The notes under the pieces were generated by a model. The model did not search any database and was not told where the DNA came from. It saw only the letters and a list, made by a program, of their open reading frames with translations. The translations under genes were made by a program, and so were the position numbers. DNA of 59,395 bases from an uncultured Lentisphaerota bacterium (lineage in GTDB: Bacteria > Verrucomicrobiota > Kiritimatiellia > CAIQIC01), in assembly GCA_903912445.1 (NCBI GenBank), contig CAIWHP010000254.1, positions 1 to 59,395 of the forward strand, given 5' to 3'. How positions within the stretch are numbered: position 1 is the stretch's first letter; each line of letters opens with the position of its first letter. This document shows positions 27,697-36,112 of the stretch, one piece after another.

Positions 27697-28248
27697 TCAT
27701 TCATCTGCAGCAAGTCTTTGGCTGCGGCGCTTTTGGGCGGGGGCCACCACGGCGGCAGCGCCGAGCTTGCGCTGGAGCGCCACATGGACCGCCGCCGGCA
27801 CAAATTGCTCGGTATGCCCGCCCAACTCGGCAACCTCCCGCACCGTGCTTGAGCTGATAAAGCTGTAATCTTCCTTCGTCATGAGGAACAGCGTCTCCAC
27901 GTCCGGCGTCATGGCGCGGTTGGTCAGCGCCATCTTGAACTCGAATTCGAAATCCGAAAACACGCGCAGCCCGCGCACCAGCACGTGCACGTCCTTCGCC
28001 CGCGCATAATCCACCAGCAGGCCGGAAAAGCGGTCCACCTCCACGTTCGGCAGCTTCCGCACCACCGCCCGCGCCAGCTCGAGCCGCTCATCCATCGAGA
28101 ACAGCGGATTCTTCCGCGAATGCTCCGCCACCGCCACGATCAGCCGGTCGAAGATGTGCGCCGCCCGCTCGATCAAGTCCAGATGCCCCAGCGTCAGTGG
28201 GTCAAAAGTGCCCGCATAGATCGCCGCCCGTTTGTTGTGTGCTTTCAT
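27697..28248 (-). CDS. coaD: Pantetheine-phosphate adenylyltransferase
   Basis: This is a 183-residue nucleotidyltransferase that adenylates 4'-phosphopantetheine in CoA synthesis. AIYAGTFDPLTLGHLDLIER carries the T-x-G-H nucleotide motif. VRGLRVFSDFEFEFKMALTN is the usual substrate-binding helix. YSFISSSTVREVA holds the ISSS-x-R signature. The protein has an extra tail of about 15 basic residues. It is 15 bp downstream of rsmD, the common pairing. Confidence 0.96.
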   Translation of the reverse strand: MKAHNKRAAIYAGTFDPLTLGHLDLIERAAHIFDRLIVAVAEHSRKNPLFSMDERLELARAVVRKLPNVEVDRFSGLLVDYARAKDVHVLVRGLRVFSDFEFEFKMALTNRAMTPDVETLFLMTKEDYSFISSSTVREVAELGGHTEQFVPAAVHVALQRKLGAAAVVAPAQKRRSQRLAADE

Positions 28249-28263
28249 CGTAACTATCGCAGC

Positions 28264-28881
28264 TTAAATTTCTTCCGACCGCCGGTACATCAAGACGCGC
28301 GTCCCGCCGTAGGTCCGGTCCCAGGCCAGGACCCAGCCCGCGCGCACCGCCGGCTGCCCGTAGGCGCCCAGTTCGAACACCAGGAATCCGCCGGGCCGCA
28401 GGATAGGCCCCGTCTCCAGCGCGGGCAAGGTCTTTTCCAGCCACTGCTGCTCGCCCCCCCGGTCGTACGGCGGGTCGGCCAGCACCAGGTCGAACTGCCC
28501 GGCGAGCGCGGCAGGTGGTGCGCCCGCCGCCACGCGCGGCGCCAGCAGGCCCCGCCCGCTGAACTCCAGAAACTTGAAAACATCCGTGCCGACGCAGCGG
28601 GCCTTCGCCCCCGCGTCGGGGCAGAGCTGACGCAGGTTTTCCTTGAGCACCTCCAGCGTGCGCCGGTCGGACTCGACCCAGACCACCTCCGCCGCGCCGC
28701 GGCTCCACGCCTCCAGCCCGAGGGCGCCGCAGCCCGCGAACAGGTCCAGCACCCGCGCGCCGATGACGAAGTCGCCCAGCCCGGAAAAGATCGCCTGCCT
28801 GACCTTGTCCTGCGTCGGCCGCGTCTCGCCCGAGGGCGACTTCAGCTGCCGCCCGCCCAATGTTCCGCTTGTGATACGCAT
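28264..28881 (-). CDS. rsmD: 16S rRNA (guanine966-N2)-methyltransferase
   Basis: This is a 205-residue SAM-dependent methyltransferase modifying G966 of 16S rRNA. RPTQDKVRQAIFSGLG is the N-terminal family signature. The SAM loop is VLDLFAGCGALGLEA and the catalytic motif is VLADPPYDRG. ATG 28881 has no Shine-Dalgarno, and a TTGGAA-N17-TAGAAT element ends 12 bases upstream. It heads a same-strand block of about ten genes running to the thrC region. Confidence 0.95.
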   Translation of the reverse strand: MRITSGTLGGRQLKSPSGETRPTQDKVRQAIFSGLGDFVIGARVLDLFAGCGALGLEAWSRGAAEVVWVESDRRTLEVLKENLRQLCPDAGAKARCVGTDVFKFLEFSGRGLLAPRVAAGAPPAALAGQFDLVLADPPYDRGGEQQWLEKTLPALETGPILRPGGFLVFELGAYGQPAVRAGWVLAWDRTYGGTRVLMYRRSEEI

Positions 28882-28893
28882 ATTGCGGGGGGG

Positions 28894-28922
28894 ATTCTAC
28901 GCTCCCGCGCCCGGTTTTCCAA
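28894..28922 (-). promoter_or_regulatory. Candidate promoter of the rsmD-fab block
   Basis: On the minus strand, TTGGAA (28922-28917) and TAGAAT (28899-28894) are 17 bp apart; the -10 matches consensus 5/6. The -35 is the inner half of the palindrome at 28911-28939. ATG 28881 lies 13 bases past the -10, giving a very short leader. Confidence 0.5.
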
Positions 28923-28939
28923 GGTTGGGGAAAAACCGG
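28911..28939. repeat. TTTTCCAA-family palindrome between divergent genes
   Basis: CCGGTTTTCCAA pairs with TTGGGGAAAAACCGG, allowing a two- or three-base bulge. It lies between the divergent rsmD and Gfo/Idh/MocA genes and overlaps the proposed rsmD -35 element. Confidence 0.75.
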
Positions 28940-28948
28940 CCAAAATCT

Positions 28949-28977
28949 TTGACAGCATGGCGGCGGCGGCTTAGCAT
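28949..28977 (+). promoter_or_regulatory. Candidate sigma70-type promoter of the Gfo/Idh/MocA gene
   Basis: TTGACA (28949-28954, perfect -35) and TAGCAT (28972-28977) are 17 bp apart. Transcription would start near 28984, leaving a leader of about 25 bases with an AGGAG ribosome site, unlike the leaderless neighbours. Confidence 0.6.
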
Positions 28978-29008
28978 CCGCAACGTTCGCGCGACCAGGA
29001 GCATGACC

Positions 29009-30358
29009 ATGAACATGAATCGCCGCGGTTTCCTGCAAGCCACCTCCGCCGCCTGGCTGGCGACCTCCGCCTTCCGCCTCGTCGGCGCGGACTCCCCCGC
29101 CAAGCGCCACCGCACCGCGCTGGTCGGCTGCGGCTGGTGGGGCGGCAACATCCTCGGCGCGGCCATGGCCAGCGGCGCGTGCGAGATCGTCGCGCTCTGC
29201 GACGTGGACCAGCGCTTCCTCAAGCGCACCAGCGAGCGCGTCCGCAAGGAGACGCGCGACGAGCCGCAGCTCTTCGGCGACTACCGCGAGATGCTGGCGA
29301 AGATCAAACCGGACATCTGCATCGTCGCCACGCCCGACCACTGGCATCCGCTGATCACCATCGCCGCGGTACAGGCCGGCGCCCACGTCTATGTGGAAAA
29401 ACCGATCAGCCACACGATCCTCGAAGGCCGCGCCATGGTGCGGGCCGCGCGCGCGGCGGGCCGCGTCGTGCAGGTCGGCACCCACCGGCGCGCCTCGCCG
29501 CACAACATCAGCGCCCGCGACTTTGTCCGGAGCGGCAAGGTCGGCAAGATCGGCATGGTCCGCGCCTTCGTCAACTACGGCGGCGGCCCCGAGACGCCCA
29601 AGCCGCACACCCAGCCGCCGCCGGAGCTCGACTGGGATATGTGGTGCGGCCCGGCGCCGAAGCGCCCGTTCAACGGCAACCCGAACAACCCCTGGGGCAG
29701 CGGCATCCATCCGCGCGGCTTCCGGGGCTACCTCGACTATGCCAACGGCACGCTCGGCGACTGGGGCATCCACTGGCTCGACCAGATCCTGTGGATCACC
29801 GGCGAACAGGCGCCGACGTTCGTCTCCAGCATCGGTGGCCGGCCGGTCAAGGGCCCGGCGATCCTGAACGACAAGGAGCAGACCAGCGACGCGCCCGACC
29901 ACCAGATCGCGCAATACAAATTCACCAACTTCGATGTGTCGTGGGAACACCGCCAGTTCGCCGGGCACAACGCCGAGAAGGGCGAGAGCGTCGGCTGCTA
30001 CTTCTTCGGCACCGAGGGCACGCTGCACCTCGGCTGGCAGAAGGGCTGGACGTTCTACCCCACGAGCGACAAGCAGGCGCCCCTCCACGAGGACGCCAAG
30101 CTCGACGAACCCGACGGCCAGAATATTCGCGCGCTCTGGACCGATTTCCTCGACTGCATCCGCACCGGGAACAAGCCGATCAGCGACATCGAGGACATCC
30201 ACCGCTCCACCAACTGCGCGCTGCTCGGCATGCTCAGCCTCAAGCTTGGCCGCAGCGTCGCGTGGGACGGCGCCAAGTGCGAGTGCCCCGGCGACGCCGA
30301 GGCCAACCGCCTCCTGCGCCGCGCCTACCGCGGCGACTGGAAATATCCGGAACTTTGA
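29009..30358 (+). CDS. Tat-exported Gfo/Idh/MocA family oxidoreductase
   Basis: This is a 449-residue protein. ATG 29009 is preferred because AGGAG lies eight bases upstream; in-frame ATGs at 29003 and 29015 are alternatives. A twin-arginine-type signal (MNRRGFLQATSAAWLATSAF) is followed by the NAD(P) Rossmann fold (TALVGCGWWGGNILGAAM). The family lysine lies in the VYVEKPISHT motif, and GDWGIHWLDQ marks the C-terminal substrate domain. Such exported members are abundant in PVC bacteria and oxidise or rearrange sugars; the Tat route lets cofactor load before export. The substrate is unknown. Confidence 0.9.
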   Translation: MNMNRRGFLQATSAAWLATSAFRLVGADSPAKRHRTALVGCGWWGGNILGAAMASGACEIVALCDVDQRFLKRTSERVRKETRDEPQLFGDYREMLAKIKPDICIVATPDHWHPLITIAAVQAGAHVYVEKPISHTILEGRAMVRAARAAGRVVQVGTHRRASPHNISARDFVRSGKVGKIGMVRAFVNYGGGPETPKPHTQPPPELDWDMWCGPAPKRPFNGNPNNPWGSGIHPRGFRGYLDYANGTLGDWGIHWLDQILWITGEQAPTFVSSIGGRPVKGPAILNDKEQTSDAPDHQIAQYKFTNFDVSWEHRQFAGHNAEKGESVGCYFFGTEGTLHLGWQKGWTFYPTSDKQAPLHEDAKLDEPDGQNIRALWTDFLDCIRTGNKPISDIEDIHRSTNCALLGMLSLKLGRSVAWDGAKCECPGDAEANRLLRRAYRGDWKYPEL

Positions 30359-30533
30359 GATTGTGGATTGCGGATTTTGAATTGCGGATTTGCGGAAAAG
30401 AAACTTCAACCAACGCCAAACGCATTTCACGACCGGGCATGCGCCGGCTAACCGGGCAATGCTTTCCCGCAGCTTGCAACACGGCGACACGAGCAACGCT
30501 CACTCCCGGCTGGTCAGATAAAAAGACGGCCTG

Positions 30534-30583
30534 CTTTTTCCAATGGTTGGAAAAACTGCTGCTTCCGTTTCCAATCCTTGGAA
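30534..30583. repeat. Two TTTTCCAA-N3-TTGGAAAA palindromes
   Basis: Copies with centre TGG (about 30536-30555; arms TTTTTCCAA/TTGGAAAAA) and centre TCC (about 30567-30583) lie about 30 bp apart, the same spacing as in the 24867 cluster. They are followed at once by the 25-bp inverted repeat. Confidence 0.85.
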
Positions 30584-30586
30584 GTT

Positions 30587-30661
30587 GTAGGGGCGCAGTC
30601 TTGCTGCGCCCGGTGTGTGCGGGAAGCGGAACGAATGGGCGCAGCAAGACTGCGCCCCTAC
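30587..30661. repeat. Perfect 25-bp inverted repeat with 25-nt loop
   Basis: Arms 30587-30611 and 30637-30661 are exact reverse complements, beginning GTAGGGGCGCAGTC on the left. The outer part also contains the near-palindrome GGGCGCAG-CTTGCTGCGCC. The loop is GTGTGTGC-rich. It lies 13 bp from the stop of the convergent glycosyltransferase, so it may serve as a terminator, or be a small non-autonomous element. Confidence 0.85.
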
Positions 30662-30673
30662 AGAATCTGCCGC

Positions 30674-31816
30674 TCACGGCGCGGCGGCGGCGCGCAGGAC
30701 ATCGGCGACGGTGGCCGCCGCGCTTTCCCACGAGAAGGTGGCGGCGCGTGCACGCGCGGCGGCGATGCGCGCGGCGCGGGCTGCCGGCGTGAGCGCCAAG
30801 GTTTCGCGAATGCGCGCAGCGAGCTCGGCGGCATCGTCATGTTCGCAATAGGCAATGGTCTCGCCACCGACCTCCGGCACCGAGGCATAGCGCATCGCGA
30901 CCACCGGCGTCCCGGCGGCCATCGCCTCCAGCACGGGCAGGCCGAAGCCCTCGTAGAGCGACGGGAACACGAACACCTCGGCCGCCTGATAGAGCGCGAC
31001 CAGGTCGTCGCGGGTGGTGCGCTCCAGCCGCAGCACGCGGGTCGCGTCGGGCAGGCGCGCGAGCGCAGCCTGCATGTTCTGCTCGCCGCGCCGCGGCCGG
31101 CCGACCAGCACCAGCCGGTGCGGACTTTCACCGGCCAGCAACCCGAACGCCTCGACCAGGCGATGGACATTCTTGTGCGGATAGGTGTTGGCGATGCACA
31201 GGAGGAAGGGCTCCGCAAAGCCCAGCACGTCACGGCGCAGCGCGGCGAGGTCCTCCGGCGCGGCGGCCGCGGAAAATTCCGGCGCGGCGGCGAGCAGGGT
31301 CGGCGTGACCTTTTCCGGGGCGACGCCGGTCTCGCGGACGATCTCGCGCTTCGAAAAATCGGAGAGGGTGAGCAGGTGCTGGCAGCGTAGTGCCGTCTGG
31401 GTGACCAGCAGGTGCGTGACCACCCAGGCGGGCCAGGCGAGGTCGGCCGGATGGCTCAGGTACTGCATGTCGAGGATCGAGGCGACCTGCGGGCAGGGCG
31501 CATGCAGCGGCGCGACGTAGCCGGGCGACCAGAGCACCTGCACGCCGGCGGCGCGCGCGAGGCGGGGCAGTTCGGTCTGCTCGCGCCAGATGCGGACGAG
31601 GCGGTTGCGGGCGTAGATCGGCACCAGGTGAAAATCCACGTTGGCGAATTCGTCGAGGCGCTCGCAGAGATACGCGTCGTTCTCCAGGTTCGTGAACAAC
31701 AGCAGGTCCAGATCCGGCTGCGTCGCCGCCAGCGCGCGCAGCGTCTCGACGAGATAGGTCTCCGAACCGCCGACCTCGCCGGGGATCAGGAACAGGGCGT
31801 TGACGCCAATTCTCAT
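30674..31816 (-). CDS. Glycosyltransferase family 4 protein
   Basis: This is a 380-residue GT-B enzyme. ATG 31816 overlaps the stop of the GT2 gene as ATGA. The N-terminal domain starts MRIGVNALFLIPGEVGGSET. The C-terminal donor-binding region has LCIANTYPHKNVHRLVEAF, VFVFPSLYEGFGLPVLEAMA and GTPVVAM, typical of GT4 enzymes, where the Glu of EGFGLP contacts the nucleotide sugar. It probably builds a surface polysaccharide or glycolipid together with the GT2 partner; acceptor and sugar are unknown. Confidence 0.9.
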   Translation of the reverse strand: MRIGVNALFLIPGEVGGSETYLVETLRALAATQPDLDLLLFTNLENDAYLCERLDEFANVDFHLVPIYARNRLVRIWREQTELPRLARAAGVQVLWSPGYVAPLHAPCPQVASILDMQYLSHPADLAWPAWVVTHLLVTQTALRCQHLLTLSDFSKREIVRETGVAPEKVTPTLLAAAPEFSAAAAPEDLAALRRDVLGFAEPFLLCIANTYPHKNVHRLVEAFGLLAGESPHRLVLVGRPRRGEQNMQAALARLPDATRVLRLERTTRDDLVALYQAAEVFVFPSLYEGFGLPVLEAMAAGTPVVAMRYASVPEVGGETIAYCEHDDAAELAARIRETLALTPAARAARIAAARARAATFSWESAAATVADVLRAAAAP

Positions 31817-32610
31817 CCGGCCTTCCCGTTCCGGCGCGCGGCCATCAGCGCATAGATGCCGACGATGCCGTAGCGCACGCCCAGGTGGAGCAGCGCCTGC
31901 GGCGACCACCGGCCGGCATCGGCGGCGGCGGCCTGCCACTCCTCGCGGAACTGCACCGCAAAGGTGCGGCCGCTGATCGAGCCGGGATGCCAGCGGAAGT
32001 CGGCGAGCGGCCCGCCCGGCACGCACACGGCCCCGCCGTGCCGCCAGAGCCGCAGGACAAACTCATAGTCCCACGCCGCGGTCAGTTCGTCGCGCAGCCC
32101 GCCGGCGCGCTCCAGCGCGGTGCGCCGGAAGCACATCGCCGGCTGCGAAATGTAGTTGAGACATTGGATGGTGAAGCGCGAGGAGAGCGGGAAGAACAGC
32201 TCCTTGAACCGCGTGATGCCGCTGCGGATTTCCGCGCCGCCCTCGTCCACGATCCGGCAGCGCCCGAAGGCCAGGGCGGCGCGCGGCTGCGCGGCGAGCA
32301 CGGCGGCGGCACGCGCGAGCGCGCCGGGCGCATAGAGGTCATCGGCATTCAGCCAGGCCACCAGCTCGCCGGAAACGCGCCGCAGCCCCTTGTTGATCGC
32401 ATCGGCCGGCCCGCGGTCAGGCTCGGCGATCAGGAAAGTTTCAGGCCCCAGGAAGCGCCGGATGATCTCCAGCGAGCCGTCGGTGCTGCCGCCATCCACG
32501 ATCCAGTGTTCCACCTCCACGCCCGGCGCGCGCTGGGCGGCGACGCTGGCGAGCGTGGCTTCGAGGAAGCGGGCGCCGTTGTAATTCGGCGTGACGATGG
32601 AAAACTTCAT
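31813..32610 (-). CDS. Glycosyltransferase family 2 protein
   Basis: This is a 265-residue GT-A enzyme. It opens FSIVTPNYNGARFLEATLAS, has the DGGSTDGS motif and the metal-binding LNADDLYAPG. The catalytic-base region is likely ELTAAWDYEFVLRLWRHGG. The C-terminus has a short hydrophobic segment (GIVGIYALMAA) that may touch the membrane. It lies seven bp from the upstream membrane-protein gene and overlaps the GT4 gene, so the three form an operon. Confidence 0.9.
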   Translation of the reverse strand: MKFSIVTPNYNGARFLEATLASVAAQRAPGVEVEHWIVDGGSTDGSLEIIRRFLGPETFLIAEPDRGPADAINKGLRRVSGELVAWLNADDLYAPGALARAAAVLAAQPRAALAFGRCRIVDEGGAEIRSGITRFKELFFPLSSRFTIQCLNYISQPAMCFRRTALERAGGLRDELTAAWDYEFVLRLWRHGGAVCVPGGPLADFRWHPGSISGRTFAVQFREEWQAAAADAGRWSPQALLHLGVRYGIVGIYALMAARRNGKAG

Positions 32611-32617
32611 GCTGCTT

Positions 32618-33577
32618 TCAATAGGGCGCGGTCACGGGCGCCTGCGCCGCCGGGACGGCCGGCGGGTCGCCGGCCCAGACATCGAACTCCGGCCCGAACT
32701 GGCGCAGAAATTCCGGCCCCCAGTAGCGCTCCCACACGAAAACGGGCAGCAGCACGACGGTGCCGATGAAGGGCGTGGCCAGCAGGCAGCCCACGCAGCC
32801 GCAGGTGAACAGGCACAGCAGGCAGCCTGCAGAGCCGAGCGCCATGCCCATCAAAAAAGCGATGGCAAACCGCAGCAGGCCGTAGAGCAGGAATGCCCCG
32901 GCGTGCGCGCGCAACAGCGGCAGGAACCGCCGCCATGCCGCGTTGGTCTTCAGGTCGTGCTTGCGCATCAGCGGCACCACGAAGTCGCCGAGAAAAACCA
33001 TGATGTAGCCGAGGACGAGGAAGCAGGGCAACAGCAGCAGGAAACCCAGCGCGAGGGCCGCGATCGCATGGCCGCCGAAGTGCTTCACGTGGATATCCGG
33101 CCACGCCAAGGCAAGGCACAGGCCGACGAGCGCCAGGATCACCAGCAGCAAAATGCAGCCGAAGGCCAGTTCCCACCAGAACAGCGAATTGCCCTGCTTG
33201 CGCCAGCTCCGCCACGGCGCAGCGATCGCCGCCTGGTTCGTCAGCGCATTGTCGAGGAACATGAACTTGCCCCGCGCGCTGAGCCACGACAGGAGCACGC
33301 CGAGGAGGATGCAAAACAGGAGCAGGAGCGACGCGCCGACAATGATCGCCGTCAGGTGCTGGTGGATGTACGTGCCAGCGCCCTTCAGGCTGCGCAGGTC
33401 TTCGACCGGCAGGTTGAAGCCACCGCCCCCGCCGCCGCCCTCGGCCAGCGTCGCCAGCCAGGCCGTAAAGCCGATGGCGATCCAGCGGCCCAGATCGAAG
33501 GGCCGGAACAGCAGATCCTTCATCCGGCCCCACGCCCGCCCGAACGGCTCCACATATTCAATTGGCATCGCGTTCAT
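32618..33577 (-). CDS. Multi-pass membrane protein of unknown function
   Basis: This is a 319-residue protein. ATG 33577 is chosen because GGAGG lies five bases upstream; the GTG at 33583 overlaps that site. About six hydrophobic helices are visible, for example AIIVGASLLLLFCILLGVLL, LLLVILALVGLCLALAW, and a Cys-rich pair MALGSAGCLLCLFTCGCVGC. An early Gly-run (EGGGGGGGFN) follows the first helix. It resembles DUF4013/DUF7544-type proteins, although I am not certain. It leads the glycosyltransferase operon and could be an envelope or transport component. Confidence 0.75.
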   Translation of the reverse strand: MNAMPIEYVEPFGRAWGRMKDLLFRPFDLGRWIAIGFTAWLATLAEGGGGGGGFNLPVEDLRSLKGAGTYIHQHLTAIIVGASLLLLFCILLGVLLSWLSARGKFMFLDNALTNQAAIAAPWRSWRKQGNSLFWWELAFGCILLLVILALVGLCLALAWPDIHVKHFGGHAIAALALGFLLLLPCFLVLGYIMVFLGDFVVPLMRKHDLKTNAAWRRFLPLLRAHAGAFLLYGLLRFAIAFLMGMALGSAGCLLCLFTCGCVGCLLATPFIGTVVLLPVFVWERYWGPEFLRQFGPEFDVWAGDPPAVPAAQAPVTAPY

Positions 33578-33597
33578 ATCCACCTCCGCGTTGGCGG

Positions 33598-33837
33598 CAT
33601 CCTAGCCTCCCACCCCCGCCGCCGCAAGCCAGCGGAAGCGGGCAAACATGGTTAAGGGCTAAGGGTGAAGGGCGGGTGGCAGCACCAGCCCCAGATGGAA
33701 AGCCACCCTTACCACGCACCCTTTCCCGCCACCCTCCCCCCTGCAGCAACCATCATCAGTCAGACTTTCCCCAACCACTTCCCTGCACCATCAGCCATGC
33801 TCCATCAGCCATGCTCCATGCTTCCCCCATCTTCCGC
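33598..33837. repeat. Repeat-rich leader between divergent genes
   Basis: The stretch has pseudo-inverted GGGTGAAGGGCGGGTGG versus CCACCCTTACCACG-type segments and two direct copies of CCATCAGCCATGCT at 33788-33801 and 33802-33815. No gene is present. It separates the membrane-protein gene from the Nudix gene. Confidence 0.55.
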
Positions 33838-33866
33838 TTGTCATCGCCCCTTCGTCCGGCTATCAC
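33838..33866 (+). promoter_or_regulatory. Candidate leaderless promoter of the Nudix gene
   Basis: TTGTCA (33838-33843, 5/6) and TATCAC (33861-33866, 4/6) are 17 bp apart. ATG 33874 begins eight bases past the -10, and there is no ribosome-binding site. Confidence 0.5.
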
Positions 33867-33873
33867 TCCACGC

Positions 33874-34401
33874 ATGACCACACACCAAGGCGACCTGCTC
33901 GGCGAAGGCAAATATCTGCGCCTCTGGAACCGCGGCGGCTGGGAGTACGTCGAGCGTCACAACGTCCGCGGCATCGTCGCGATCATCGCCGTCACGGACG
34001 ACCGCCGCCTCCTGCTCGTCGAGCAGCGCCGCCCCGCGCTCGACGCGCGCGTCATCGAACTGCCCGCCGGCCTCGTCGGCGACCACCCCGGCCAGGAGCA
34101 GGAGGACTTCGCCCTCGCCGCGCAGCGCGAGCTGCTCGAGGAGACCGGCTACGCCGCCGGACGGATGGAGCTGCTCTTCGATGCGCCGCTCTCCTCCGGC
34201 CTGTCCTCGGCCCACATGACCTACTACCGGGCCCGCGACCTTAAAAAAGTCCACGCAGGCGGCGGCGACGAGACCGAAGATATTGTGGCCCACGCCGTGC
34301 CGCTCGCCGAAGCCGATGCGTGGCTCGCCGCCCAGCGCGCCCGCGGCGTCCTCGTGGACGCGCGCCTCTACGTGGCCCTCTATCTCGCCGGGCGCGACTG
34401 A
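33874..34401 (+). CDS. Nudix hydrolase (ADP-ribose pyrophosphatase-like)
   Basis: This is a 175-residue protein. The Nudix box is spread over GLVGDHPGQEQEDFALAAQ and RELLEETGY, with the REL-EE core intact and a small insertion before it. The preceding VEQRRPALDARVIELPAGLV is the usual pattern of ADP-ribose and sugar-nucleotide pyrophosphatases. Such enzymes clear ADP-ribose or similar compounds; the exact substrate is not clear. ATG 33874 is favoured by the promoter position; the long upstream frame is not protein-like. Confidence 0.9.
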   Translation: MTTHQGDLLGEGKYLRLWNRGGWEYVERHNVRGIVAIIAVTDDRRLLLVEQRRPALDARVIELPAGLVGDHPGQEQEDFALAAQRELLEETGYAAGRMELLFDAPLSSGLSSAHMTYYRARDLKKVHAGGGDETEDIVAHAVPLAEADAWLAAQRARGVLVDARLYVALYLAGRD

Positions 34402-34471
34402 GCGTGCGGGAAGAGGGGCGCGGGTCGGAGTCGAGTGGTGGATGACGGGTGGATGGGGAAATGTTTCAACC

Positions 34472-35833
34472 ATGACGATCCGCATGTTGCTGACCATGCT
34501 GCTGGGGTTGACGCTCGCTTCCGCGAACCCAACCAACGACGCTCCCCGCTTCGAACTGCGCCGGGGCGAACATTACTTCCGGGCGGCGGGGCGTCCGACC
34601 TTCGTGCTGGGCCGCAATCCGGCGGGCATGACTCCGCGAGACTATGCCGACCACTTCCGCCACGCCGCCGCGGCCGGCGAACGCTTCGTGCGCATCCACT
34701 TCACCTACTTCCCGCCCAACGAGAAGCCCGGCGAGATCGATGCCGGCATGTTGCGGGCGTGGGACGCGATCCTGGACTCGGCCGAGCAAGCCCAGCTCGC
34801 TGTGCTGCCGGTCCTTGGCGTCTGGTCCGACTGGAACGACGGCAGCCACAAGGAAACCTGGCACACGTGGGACAAAAACCCCTTCAACAGCGTCCGCGGC
34901 GGCCCGGCGCAGAAACCCGCCGAGCTCTTCGAGGATACTGTTTGCCGCAAGCTCTGGCTGCAACGGCTGGAGACTTTCGTCAGGCACTGGTCACAGCGCC
35001 GCGCCATCATCGGCTGGGAGATCTTCTCCGAACTGGACCTGGTCACCGGAGCCACCGAAGCGCGGGCGGTCGAGTTCACCGAGCGCGCAGCCGCGGTGAT
35101 CCGGGCCGCGGACCCGTGGCAGCGCCCGCTCACGGCCTCGCAGGCCGGCATCAATGCCTGGCCCAAGCTGCTGCAGAGCGACGCCCTCGACTTTATCGAA
35201 ATCCATCCCTACACCGGCGGCGGCTTCGGCGGCCGCCTCGACGAGCTGATCCTCAAAACCACCCGCGAGCGGCTCCAGCGTTATGGCAAGCCGGTCCTCA
35301 TCGGCGAAAGCGGCCTGCACTCCGGCCCGCCGCACGGCACGCTGGACGTCGCGCCGCGCGCCGAGGTCGGCATCCGCCACGCCATCTGGGCGGCCGTCGT
35401 CAGCGGCGCGCTCAACGGCCGCGCGCTCTGGTGGCAGGACGGCTACGACCGGTTCGAGCACGCCGACCTGTGCAGCCGCTACCAGCAAGCCGCCGCCACG
35501 GCCGCCGCGTTCGTGCGCGACGTGGACTATGCCGGCTTCGCGCCGGTGCCGTGCGTGCTCTCCGCCGGGTTGAAGGGCGCCCTGCTCGGCAACGACCGGC
35601 TGCGTCTGGGCTGGTTCCGCGACGCGGCGTGCGAGCCGCCCGAGTGGCCCGTGCGACCGCTGCCCGGACAAACCGTGACCATGGAAGCCCCCGGCGATGC
35701 CTGGCAGATCGAGTTCATCGACCCGGTCACCGGCCAAACCATCGGCCAGAGCCGGCTGACCGTACGCGAGCGACACCTGCAACTTGCGCTGCCCGCATTC
35801 CAAGGCTCGCTTGCCGTACGCCTGAAGCGCTGA
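34472..35833 (+). CDS. Secreted GH5-like glycoside hydrolase
   Basis: This is a 453-residue protein beginning with a signal peptide (MTIRMLLTMLLGLTLASANP). The TIM barrel contains ERFVRIHFTYFPP, the acid/base region GWEIFSELDLVTG and the candidate nucleophile VLIGESGLHSG. The usual Asn before the acid/base Glu (NE) is Ser here. A beta domain of about 100 residues ends the protein. It probably acts on a beta-linked plant or algal polysaccharide, but family and activity are inferred. It sits 70 bp after the Nudix gene and may be co-transcribed. Confidence 0.7.
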   Translation: MTIRMLLTMLLGLTLASANPTNDAPRFELRRGEHYFRAAGRPTFVLGRNPAGMTPRDYADHFRHAAAAGERFVRIHFTYFPPNEKPGEIDAGMLRAWDAILDSAEQAQLAVLPVLGVWSDWNDGSHKETWHTWDKNPFNSVRGGPAQKPAELFEDTVCRKLWLQRLETFVRHWSQRRAIIGWEIFSELDLVTGATEARAVEFTERAAAVIRAADPWQRPLTASQAGINAWPKLLQSDALDFIEIHPYTGGGFGGRLDELILKTTRERLQRYGKPVLIGESGLHSGPPHGTLDVAPRAEVGIRHAIWAAVVSGALNGRALWWQDGYDRFEHADLCSRYQQAAATAAAFVRDVDYAGFAPVPCVLSAGLKGALLGNDRLRLGWFRDAACEPPEWPVRPLPGQTVTMEAPGDAWQIEFIDPVTGQTIGQSRLTVRERHLQLALPAFQGSLAVRLKR

Positions 35834-36060
35834 CACACCACACAGCAACCACGGTGCAAGGGTGCATGGACAGGCACAGGCAAAACTGAAGCGCAGCATA
35901 TCGCGCAAGGCCTATCGACCGCCGAAGTCCGCCCGCGTAACAGTTTCCATACAAGCGTATTCACTCGCGGTGTACCACATTCCGTTCCTGTCTTCCCGCC
36001 TTCCACCTTCTCCTGACATTTTGCGGGCAGGGTTTGCACCCCCTCGCCCCGGTTGGGTTC

Positions 36061-36080
36061 GCGGGGCTGGAAAGCCCCGC
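36061..36080. terminator. Perfect hairpin with GGAA tetraloop
   Basis: GCGGGGCT (36061-36068) pairs with AGCCCCGC (36073-36080) around a GGAA tetraloop of the stable GNRA type. It lies between the convergent GH5-like and MFS genes. On the plus strand five Ts follow after eight bases, so it may end the GH5 transcript. The rest of the gap (35834-36112) shows nothing else. Confidence 0.55.
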
Positions 36081-36112
36081 CCACATGATTTTTAGTTTCG
36101 TGGCGGTGCGGG

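Larger units (their letters stand above)
30359..30673. other. Gene-free region packed with repeats
   Basis: No gene is seen. From about 30363 there are near-direct words GATTGCGGATTTTG and AATTGCGGATTTGCGG. Then come two TTTTCCAA-family palindromes and a long perfect inverted repeat (30587-30661) ending just before the glycosyltransferase stop. The whole gap between convergent genes appears built of repeat units. Confidence 0.7.

Noticed and set aside
28202-30496. Minus-strand open frame of 764 codons across rsmD and the Gfo/Idh/MocA gene
   Set aside because: It is the shadow of a plus-strand gene with a Tat signal and promoter, and it crosses the divergent gap.
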